Of a stretch of DNA of 5,712 nucleotides, positions 1 through 4,950 are shown piece by piece (the first letter of the stretch is position 1; every line of letters begins with the position of its first letter). Under the pieces are notes generated by a model. That model was not told the origin of the DNA, searched no databases, and saw only the letters and a program-made list of their open reading frames with translations. Made by a program: the position numbers and the translations under genes. Origin of the DNA: a bacterium (GTDB lineage: Bacteria; NPL-UPA2; JAUVJM01); assembly GCA_030606215.1 (NCBI GenBank), contig JAUWGW010000034.1:1-5712 (forward strand), given 5' to 3'.

Positions 1-72
1 AATCTTCCCAGTTACCGCATCGAACAAGCAAAAAAGCACGTCGGTCAAAATAAAAAAAGAAAGGAGAGATAA
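1..72 (+). CDS. Possible C-terminal end of an unidentified protein (5' end outside window)
   Basis: Frame 1 is open from the window edge to a TAA at 70-72 and would encode 23 residues ending in a very basic tail (QNKKRKER). A Lys/Arg-rich tail is common at real protein ends, but 23 residues are too few to identify a family, and other frames are also open here. There is no sequence-level proof that this is coding. Bases 73-134, between this stop and the small minus-strand gene, hold nothing I recognise beyond A/T-rich sequence. Confidence 0.2.
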   Translation, partial: NLPSYRIEQAKKHVGQNKKRKER

Positions 73-134
73 ACATATTTTTTCTCTTAAAAACGGGAAA
101 AATAATTGTCGTTGGAGGGAAAAAATAGTTGACG

Positions 135-254
135 TCAATCAACGTCTCCCTCTATTACTACTTCTACGTAATCTCCTGGCTCACAATGCAAAGTTTTTCT
201 CAACTCTGCCGGTATTGTAAGCTGTCCTCTTTCATTTATTTTTGTTAAACTCAT
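135..254 (-). CDS. Very short AbrB/MazE-type (SpoVT-AbrB domain) DNA-binding protein, 39 aa
   Basis: This short gene encodes 39 residues. It has the looped-hinge AbrB/MazE pattern: a first strand (SLTKINERGQLTIP, residues 2-15), the helix AELRKTL (16-22), then a Gly-Asp turn and strand (EPGDYVEVVIEG, 25-36). The 'G-Q-hydrophobic-TIP-x-x-hydrophobic-R' signature and the following 'GD-x-V' are diagnostic of this fold, which dimerises to bind DNA and often serves as an antitoxin or transition-state regulator. The ATG at 254 is preceded by AGGGGG eight bases upstream and by a good promoter. The protein stops right after the core domain, so it is shorter than typical members and has no C-terminal toxin-binding tail. 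No recognisable toxin gene follows within the 134 bases to the window edge. It may be a free-standing autoregulator or an orphan or decayed antitoxin. Confidence 0.8.
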   Translation of the reverse strand: MSLTKINERGQLTIPAELRKTLHCEPGDYVEVVIEGDVD

Positions 255-267
255 AATATCATCCCCC

Positions 268-283
268 TTCATACTTTCATACT
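268..283. repeat. Tandem 8-bp direct repeat over the -10 and start site of the AbrB-type gene
   Basis: TTCATACT occurs twice without a gap (268-275 and 276-283). The array covers most of the -10 box and the expected transcription start of the small regulator. Repeats in this position commonly act as operator sites. Autoregulation by the encoded AbrB-type protein is an inference from position only. Confidence 0.5.
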
Positions 284-307
284 ATCATATCTTCGCATAT
301 TTGTCAA
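279..307 (-). promoter_or_regulatory. Sigma70-type promoter of the AbrB-type gene
   Basis: Read on the minus strand, a perfect -35 TTGACA (307-302) is followed by a 17-bp spacer and the -10 hexamer TAGTAT (284-279). TGA directly upstream of the -10 gives an extended -10 (TGn). Transcription would start near 272, about 18 bases before the ATG at 254. The box match and spacing are better than expected by chance in AT-rich DNA. Confidence 0.6.
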
Positions 308-313
308 GACAAA
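300..313. promoter_or_regulatory. Inverted repeat overlapping the -35 box, candidate operator
   Basis: TTTGTC-AA-GACAAA is a perfect 6-bp inverted repeat with a 2-bp centre. It contains the whole -35 hexamer (302-307) of the AbrB-type promoter, so a dimer bound here would block RNA polymerase. With the direct repeats over the -10, the small promoter appears to be flanked by two candidate binding sites. No binding protein can be assigned. Confidence 0.4.
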
Positions 314-346
314 CCCAAAATTTTCCTCAAGGTTTCTGGTTTTGAA

Positions 347-358
347 TTGCATTTGCAA
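347..358. promoter_or_regulatory. Short inverted repeat upstream of the aldolase promoter
   Basis: TTGCA-TT-TGCAA is a perfect 5-bp inverted repeat with a 2-bp centre, ending 20 bases before the predicted -35 of the aldolase-isomerase operon. The position would suit an activator or repressor site. It is short and AT-rich, so chance is a real alternative. Confidence 0.25.
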
Positions 359-378
359 AAATTGCCCCAACTTTTCTG

Positions 379-407
379 TTTACTTTACTTTAGGAAAGTG
401 CTATAAA
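379..407 (+). promoter_or_regulatory. Predicted promoter of the aldolase-isomerase operon
   Basis: A -35-like TTTACT (379-384) lies 17 bp from a -10 TATAAA (402-407), which is preceded by TGC, making an extended -10. Transcription would start near 413-415, at the beginning of the GC-rich leader, giving a leader of about 56-58 nt before the ATG at 471. The -35 matches the consensus at only four of six positions. Confidence 0.45.
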
Positions 408-410
408 CTA

Positions 411-466
411 CTCGGACGGCTGGGAACCACCAACCGTCGGCGGAGCAAGAAGCACCCGGGGAGGTA
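411..466 (+). promoter_or_regulatory. GC-rich, foldable 5' leader with strong Shine-Dalgarno
   Basis: About two-thirds of these bases are G or C, in sharp contrast with the AT-rich DNA on either side. Bases 415-438 can form a hairpin: GACGG (415-419) pairs with CCGTC (434-438), followed by one C/A mismatch, then TGG (421-423) with CCA (430-432), around a 6-nt loop. A strong Shine-Dalgarno, GGGGAGG (458-464), stands six bases before the ATG at 471. It is preceded by CCC (455-457), which could pair with other G runs. This could be a regulatory leader. An alternative is a remnant of an IS200/IS605 (TnpB) element end. I recognise no known riboswitch class. Confidence 0.4.
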
Positions 467-470
467 GCTT

Positions 471-1136
471 ATGGAAGATGTTAGAAGGATAAAACAGGAA
501 CTCGTCAGGTATGGTAAAAAGATTGTAGAGAAAGGATTAGTTGTCGGCCCCGGAGGAAACATCAGTGCCCGTTCAGGAGAGGTAGTCTATGTTTCTCCGA
601 CAGGCTATTCCCTGGAGGAGTTGAGTGAGGAAGATTATGTGGGAGTAAACCTCAAGACAGGGGAGATAGTTGAAGGACATCTGAGACCTACCTGTGAGGT
701 CTCCATGCATCTTGGCTGCTATTTGATAAGGGAAGATATTAGAGCTGTTGTCCATATCCATCCTCCCTTAGCTACCGGAGTGGTAAGTGCGGGGGTGAAG
801 CTCAAACCAATGTTTCCTGACTTTGTGGCATTCATTGGAGAAGTGCCGGTGGTAGACTATGTGATCCCCGCAGGGCAGGAGATAAGAAAAGCAGTAACGG
901 CAGTTATCAAGGAGCATAATGCGGCTCTTTTAGTGAATCATGGAGCAGTAACTGTAGGCGCTAATCTAAAAGAGGCTTTCTATCGGGCTCTTATTATAGA
1001 AGATGCGGCTCGCATTCTGCTTGCTTCCCTGACAGCAGGTAAACCTCGTTTTCTAACCGATGAGGAAATTGAGGGAATTAAAAACTTAGAGGCAGAAGAT
1101 TATCGGAAGGCGCTTCTTAGAGGAGAAATGCTATGA
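471..1136 (+). CDS. Class II aldolase (FucA/AraD-type), zinc-dependent sugar-phosphate aldolase or epimerase family
   Basis: The 221-aa product matches the class II aldolase/adducin family in length and motifs. It has the phosphate-binding loop GGNIS (residues 28-32) and SPTGY (42-46), an acidic residue in the position of the catalytic Glu (E76 in RPTCEVSMH), and the metal-binding histidines H95 and H97 (HIHPP) and H157 (NHG). These correspond to Glu73, His92, His94 and His155 of E. coli L-fuculose-phosphate aldolase. Such cytoplasmic enzymes cleave a ketose 1-phosphate to dihydroxyacetone phosphate and an aldehyde, or epimerise L-ribulose 5-phosphate. The substrate cannot be read from sequence. 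The start at 471 has a strong ribosome binding site six bases upstream. The stop overlaps the start of the isomerase-like gene by 4 nt (ATGA), indicating translational coupling. L-fuculose, L-rhamnulose, L-ribulose and 5-methylthioribulose phosphates are all possible substrates. Confidence 0.92.
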   Translation: MEDVRRIKQELVRYGKKIVEKGLVVGPGGNISARSGEVVYVSPTGYSLEELSEEDYVGVNLKTGEIVEGHLRPTCEVSMHLGCYLIREDIRAVVHIHPPLATGVVSAGVKLKPMFPDFVAFIGEVPVVDYVIPAGQEIRKAVTAVIKEHNAALLVNHGAVTVGANLKEAFYRALIIEDAARILLASLTAGKPRFLTDEEIEGIKNLEAEDYRKALLRGEML

Positions 1137-2257
1137 GAATAAGCAAGGAAAGTTTGGAAAAATTGGACAAAGAATATAATGGTTATTTAGATGGGGAGAG
1201 GCTGGATAAGTTTTTTGATGAATTTGAGATTAATTTTGCTGCAGGGCACTGGTGTGCCGGAGATTTTTGCGATAGATTTGCACCTCTCGGTTACAACAGT
1301 GATAACCCGGATTTCAGCAGCGATATTGTTAACCAGATAGAAAGAGTTGCTAAAGCCAGGATTAAAGGAATTGAGTTTCACGAGGCTCTCTTCATTGATA
1401 AGAGTTACAAAAAAGACCCATCTACTATTGAGAGAGTTAAAGAAGCTTTAACTAAATATCAAGTTGTTCCTACGAACATGAATACTAACCTTTTCTCCGA
1501 CCCGAAATGGAAACTTGGGGGGATTACCAATCCGAATAAAAATATTCGTGAAGATGCACTAAATGTCGCTCTTCAGGGAGTAGAGATAGCCAAAGAAATA
1601 GGATGCACAAGTGCAGCGCTCTGGCCAGGGTCAGACGGCTGGGACTATAATTTTGAGGTTAATTACGGGAAGTTACTTGATAGGTTTATTAAAGGTTGTA
1701 TTGCCATCAACAAGAAAGCTAAAGGGTTAGGGCTAAAGTTCGGAGTTGAGGCGAAACTTCATGAGCCAAGAGAAGGTAACATGATTATTGCTACCACCCA
1801 TAAGGCAGCCTTAGCAGCTAAGGCAGTTAATGAGGAATGCGAGGGAACTAATATGGGAGTAGCTATTGACTACGGTCATGAACAGATGTATGCGAACGAG
1901 CCAGCCGATAACCTTTACACTCTGAAGAGATTTGGAGTGCCTATAGTCAATTTCCATGTCAATAATGCTAAACTCCATAGTAATGATGAGGACAGGATTG
2001 CCGGCACTGGCGATATATGGAGGCTGGCTGACTTCTGCTATGCCGCAATAGATACAGATTACCAGGGCTGGTTTGGGGAGGACCAGTTCACCTACCGCAC
2101 CGACCCTGTCAAATCAATGGCTCTCTCCAGAGAGCTGTTTGGCAATGCGATGAAGAAGGCATTAGCAATCTACGCGGTCAAAGATAAGTTAGAAGAAGCT
2201 CAGTCAACAGGTGATGCCACTGCTACAATTGATGTGGTAAAAAAATATCTGATGTAA
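1133..2257 (+). CDS. Xylose isomerase-like TIM-barrel sugar isomerase, substrate unknown
   Basis: The 374-aa product aligns by eye along its length with xylose isomerases of the Streptomyces type. Shared blocks are FAAGHWCAGDF (35-45), TNLFSDPKWKLGG (118-130), the substrate-pocket Trp W164, GVEAKLHEPR (204-213, with ligands E206 and K208), GHEQM (248-252, H249) and DED (285-287). Several key positions differ. The metal ligand equivalent to Glu217 is Asp (D246), that equivalent to Asp245 is Asn (N277 in FHVNN), and the residue that supports the catalytic His (H83 here) in xylose isomerase is not conserved. It therefore probably interconverts an aldose and ketose in the cytoplasm with divalent metal, but the sugar may not be xylose. 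The start overlaps the aldolase stop by 4 nt, with an AGGAG-like site inside the aldolase end. The sugar kinase expected between such enzymes is absent here. Confidence 0.85.
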   Translation: MRISKESLEKLDKEYNGYLDGERLDKFFDEFEINFAAGHWCAGDFCDRFAPLGYNSDNPDFSSDIVNQIERVAKARIKGIEFHEALFIDKSYKKDPSTIERVKEALTKYQVVPTNMNTNLFSDPKWKLGGITNPNKNIREDALNVALQGVEIAKEIGCTSAALWPGSDGWDYNFEVNYGKLLDRFIKGCIAINKKAKGLGLKFGVEAKLHEPREGNMIIATTHKAALAAKAVNEECEGTNMGVAIDYGHEQMYANEPADNLYTLKRFGVPIVNFHVNNAKLHSNDEDRIAGTGDIWRLADFCYAAIDTDYQGWFGEDQFTYRTDPVKSMALSRELFGNAMKKALAIYAVKDKLEEAQSTGDATATIDVVKKYLM

Positions 2258-2259
2258 AA

Positions 2260-2275
2260 AAGGACTTCACTCCTT
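2260..2275 (-). terminator. Weak hairpin plus T run between convergent operons
   Basis: On the minus strand, AAGGA-GTGAAG-TCCTT forms a 5-bp stem and 6-nt loop. With the stem's last two T's this gives a run of six T (2261-2256). It overlaps the stop codon of the free-standing MetV gene and sits in the 9-bp gap between the two converging reading frames. The stem is short, so termination here would be weak, or Rho or the opposing transcription may finish the job. Confidence 0.3.
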
Positions 2276-2896
2276 CACTACAGGCTTTTCAGTGATAATC
2301 CGCCGGTAATCTCTCACAAGAACTTTCTTCTTCTTTAATATTTCCTCTTTCCCAATTTTCTTAAGTCTTTTATAAATCAACTCCCACCCACAATCCATCT
2401 CAGGGTTAACCTCGCATTTACCATTCTTTGCTCCACCACAGGGACCATTCAAAAGACCCTTTGAACAAGCCGTAATCGGGCAGATTCCGCCGGTATAATT
2501 GAGATAACATTCCCCACACTGCTGACAGTTAAAATCCTGCACAGATAAACCCTGGAATCCATTTAGATAGTAAGTATCACATCCAGCCAGAACCTTCTTT
2601 TCCTCAAGGAGCTTTGCTATCACCTGGACACCAACTCCGCAGGAGAAAACAACAACCCCTCCCGACCTTTCAATTTCCAAACTTACCTTTTCTATATAGA
2701 CTTTACTGAATTCCTCCCGGCATAAATAATCCACACGGGCAATACCAGTTATTTTATTCCGGTTATCTTCTATCAGTCTATCTACCTCTTCTTCCGGGAA
2801 ATAGACCTCCTTACAACCAAAACATTTAAAAACAAACGGCCGCAGGTCAAAGAAAGAAATTATCTCTTCTCTATCCTTTAGCTTTGTTATAAGCAT
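2267..2896 (-). CDS. metV: Free-standing MetV-like protein (methylene-tetrahydrofolate reductase C-terminal family)
   Basis: The 209-aa cysteine-rich protein belongs to the MetV family, the partner subunit of MetF in acetogens. It carries CFGC (residues 25-28), C59, SCGVGVQ (85-91, C86), C106, a ferredoxin-like CQQCGEC (124-130), GGICPITAC (136-144), the family signature GLLNGPCGGAKNGKCEV (147-163) and DCGWELIYKRL (168-178). Thirteen cysteines match those of the MetV domain in the upstream fusion gene, so the two are paralogs. Known MetV proteins carry metal centres and pass electrons to the flavoprotein MetF. The start at 2896 lies inside the end of the fusion gene (26-nt overlap), with only a weak AAAGG site upstream, so translation probably depends on reinitiation. 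No MetF gene is in the window. A role with a partner other than MetF is possible. Confidence 0.88.
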   Translation of the reverse strand: MLITKLKDREEIISFFDLRPFVFKCFGCKEVYFPEEEVDRLIEDNRNKITGIARVDYLCREEFSKVYIEKVSLEIERSGGVVVFSCGVGVQVIAKLLEEKKVLAGCDTYYLNGFQGLSVQDFNCQQCGECYLNYTGGICPITACSKGLLNGPCGGAKNGKCEVNPEMDCGWELIYKRLKKIGKEEILKKKKVLVRDYRRIITEKPVVKE

Positions 2897-4880
2897 ATCT
2901 TTTCGCCTTTTTAATAAAACTTAAAAGGTTGATTTTTGAAGAGCAGATGTAGTCACAGCAACCGCATTCAATACAATTTTCAACATTATATTTAAGGGCT
3001 TCCTCCCACATCTCTTTTTTCCCATAATAAGCATAATAGAGAGGATAGAGTTCCATCGGACATACCTCAACACATCTACCACATTTGATACATTCCCTCT
3101 CCTCTGAAACTTCCACAGGGTATTTTCTCAAAATAGTGAAACCCGTTGTTCCTTTTATAACAGCGGAATTCAAATCTTCCTGCAAAATACCCATCATCGG
3201 TCCACCCATCTTTATCTGATATTCCTCAAGAAACTTTTCTCTATTTCCATCAAAGCATAGATCTATAATATCTTCAATAGGCGTGCCTATCCTGATAAGG
3301 AAATTTCCCTTTCTTTTCAAACCTTCACCTGAAATGGTGATAACCCTTTGAATTAGAGGTAACCCCTCATATATAGCCTGGTAAATTGCAAGAATTGTGC
3401 TTACATTTAAAACCACAACCCCCACATCCAATGGCAAACCACCTTCAGGAACCTGCCGGTCCAATAACTTCTTTACCAGCATTTTTTCTGCGCCCTGAGG
3501 ATATTTAGTCTTTAAGGACGCAACGGTTACATCAGGAGAACTATCCAATCCCTTCAGTTTTCCAATTGCCCCAGATTTATTTTCCTCAACTCCAATAATA
3601 ATATTTTTAGCCTCCAGGATTTTCTGAACTATCTTGATGCCTTTTAAAATGCTATCGGGATGTTCAATCATCACTCTATTATCAGCGCTCAAATAAGGCT
3701 CACACTCACAACCATTAACAACAAGAGTATCAACCGGCTTGGGTGGACAAAGTTTTACATGAGTTGGAAACATAGCTCCACCCAAACCAACAATTCCTTT
3801 TTCTTTTAATAATTCCAGTAATGATTCCTTTGAAACATTTTCCAAATCTGAAACCGGTTCTACAGAAGAATCAACAGAGTTCAGACCGTCATTCTCAATA
3901 ATTATCGCAAGAGAAGGTTTAAGAAGAGATGGATGAATTCTTTCCTCTATCGAAAGTACTTTCCCACTGATACTGGCATGGATAGATGCAGAAATAAGGC
4001 CTGAGCTTTCTCCGATTTTCTGTCCCATCTTCACCATGGAGCCTGGCTTGACAAGAGAGTGAGCAGGGGAACCTGTATGCTGGGAGAGGAAAACAACTAC
4101 ATGTTCTGGTTCAGGGAAAGCTTCAATAGAAAGATTTTCCGTCTCTTCTTTTCTCTCTAAGGGATATAACCCCCCATAAAAATTCTGCATTCTCCGGGTC
4201 TGGGTAAATAGAGAAATTCTATTCCTCTCATCAACTTTAAATTTTCCATAATCCCTTAACTTAACCTCACCAGGAAGATTTCTTCCCTGTCCCTTAAGTC
4301 GTAGATATATCTTCTCCCAGGCGCAGTCAACCTGGGGGTCAACCTCGCATTTTCCATTTTTTGCACCGCCACATGGACCATTCAAGAGTCCCTTAGCACA
4401 ATCTATCACAGGACAAATACCACCTGTAATATTTAAATAACACTGCCCACAACCTGCGCACTTTTCTAAACCCAGAGATATCCCATGATAACCGGTAACA
4501 CTTGTTGCATTCCCACTCTGTGGTACGGAATCGCATAGAGTCAGAACCCTCTTCCCTTCTAACTCTTGTGCTACAAACTGAACTCCTATCCCACAAGATA
4601 TAACCCCGATTGTTTCAACATTGGAAATATCCAAATCAGTCAACTTTTTCTTGGTTAGATAGCTATTGCATAAGAAATCAAACTCAGCACAACCCGAAAT
4701 CTTTGAACGCTCCTCGCCAAGAAGTTCCAGTAATTTGTCGTATTCAGGTTCAGCTTCTATTTCAAATTCTTTATAACATTTCTTACAGGAGATTATAAAA
4801 ATACTGGAAACTTCTTTAAAGGTTTCCCTAATCTCTGATTCTGGTTTCAAACGGTATTTGGTATAATCGATTTCTGACAT
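2871..4880 (-). CDS. MetV-RnfC fusion: MetV-like domain joined to an RnfC-type NADH/FMN/Fe-S electron-input module
   Basis: Residues 1-215 of this 669-aa protein are a complete MetV domain: CKKC (32-35), C64, C71, SCGIGVQ (95-101), CAGCGQC (141-147), GGICPVIDC (153-161), NGPCGGAKNGKCEV (167-180) and DCAW (185-188). From about 230 to the end is a full RnfC-like unit. It comprises the N-terminal block GGLYPLERK (236-244) and QHTGSPA (267-273), the barrel region ending in IHASISGKV (300-308), the NADH/FMN-binding GLGGAMFP (365-372), NGCECEP (389-395), and two 4Fe-4S motifs, C597/C600/C603/C607 and C636/C639/C642/C646. No transmembrane segment is evident, so it is probably soluble. By analogy with A. 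woodii RnfC2-MetV-MetF, it should take electrons from NADH and pass them through Fe-S centres to a reductase. The start at 4880 has GAGGA seven bases upstream. The reading frame is continuous across the junction, so this is a real fusion unless the assembly is wrong. Confidence 0.9.
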   Translation of the reverse strand: MSEIDYTKYRLKPESEIRETFKEVSSIFIISCKKCYKEFEIEAEPEYDKLLELLGEERSKISGCAEFDFLCNSYLTKKKLTDLDISNVETIGVISCGIGVQFVAQELEGKRVLTLCDSVPQSGNATSVTGYHGISLGLEKCAGCGQCYLNITGGICPVIDCAKGLLNGPCGGAKNGKCEVDPQVDCAWEKIYLRLKGQGRNLPGEVKLRDYGKFKVDERNRISLFTQTRRMQNFYGGLYPLERKEETENLSIEAFPEPEHVVVFLSQHTGSPAHSLVKPGSMVKMGQKIGESSGLISASIHASISGKVLSIEERIHPSLLKPSLAIIIENDGLNSVDSSVEPVSDLENVSKESLLELLKEKGIVGLGGAMFPTHVKLCPPKPVDTLVVNGCECEPYLSADNRVMIEHPDSILKGIKIVQKILEAKNIIIGVEENKSGAIGKLKGLDSSPDVTVASLKTKYPQGAEKMLVKKLLDRQVPEGGLPLDVGVVVLNVSTILAIYQAIYEGLPLIQRVITISGEGLKRKGNFLIRIGTPIEDIIDLCFDGNREKFLEEYQIKMGGPMMGILQEDLNSAVIKGTTGFTILRKYPVEVSEERECIKCGRCVEVCPMELYPLYYAYYGKKEMWEEALKYNVENCIECGCCDYICSSKINLLSFIKKAKRYAYNKAKG

Positions 4881-4887
4881 GTCCTGT

Positions 4888-4931
4888 TCCTCGTAATCTT
4901 ACTTTGTATCACAAAAAAAGGGGGGAATCAA
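4888..4931 (-). promoter_or_regulatory. Predicted promoter and ribosome binding site of the MetV-RnfC operon
   Basis: On the minus strand, TTGATT (4931-4926) is followed by exactly 17 bp and TACAAA (4908-4903), with TGA directly before the -10. Each hexamer matches the consensus at four of six positions. The spacer is mostly two homopolymers, six C then seven T as read on this strand. A GAGGA Shine-Dalgarno (4892-4888) lies seven bases before the ATG. A promoter here would separate this operon from the efflux gene that ends 70 bp upstream. Confidence 0.4.
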
Positions 4932-4950
4932 AGAAAATCTTCATTTCTCA

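Noticed and set aside
1-76. Minus-strand open frame starting with ATG at 76 and running off the left edge, a possible toxin partner of the AbrB-type protein
   Set aside because: The 25 visible residues are Phe-rich, match no toxin family start that I know (for example PIN or MazF), and have no convincing ribosome binding site. A second minus-strand frame here is also open, so openness means little.
129-138. Perfect 10-bp palindrome TTGACGTCAA at the end of the AbrB-type gene
   Set aside because: It lies over the stop codon, is short, has no T run after it suitable for termination, and no partner site was seen elsewhere in the window.
2-220. Plus-strand frame 2, open from the left edge to about 220
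   Set aside because: It runs antisense through the well-supported AbrB-type gene and has a low-complexity Leu run; it appears to be a by-product of the real minus-strand frame.
411-466. Cyclic-di-GMP (GEMM), cobalamin or TPP riboswitch
   Set aside because: The conserved core sequences of these classes are absent, and the region is too short for cobalamin or TPP aptamers.
4393-4798. Open frames in other frames and on the opposite strand within the MetV-RnfC fusion gene
   Set aside because: They overlap strongly conserved MetV motifs of the fusion protein and have no ribosome binding sites or recognisable domains.
4932-4950. Intrinsic terminator after the RND gene
   Set aside because: An AGAAA/TTTCT pairing is possible on the minus strand, but it is pure A/T-rich sequence and is separated from the T run by a C6 stretch.
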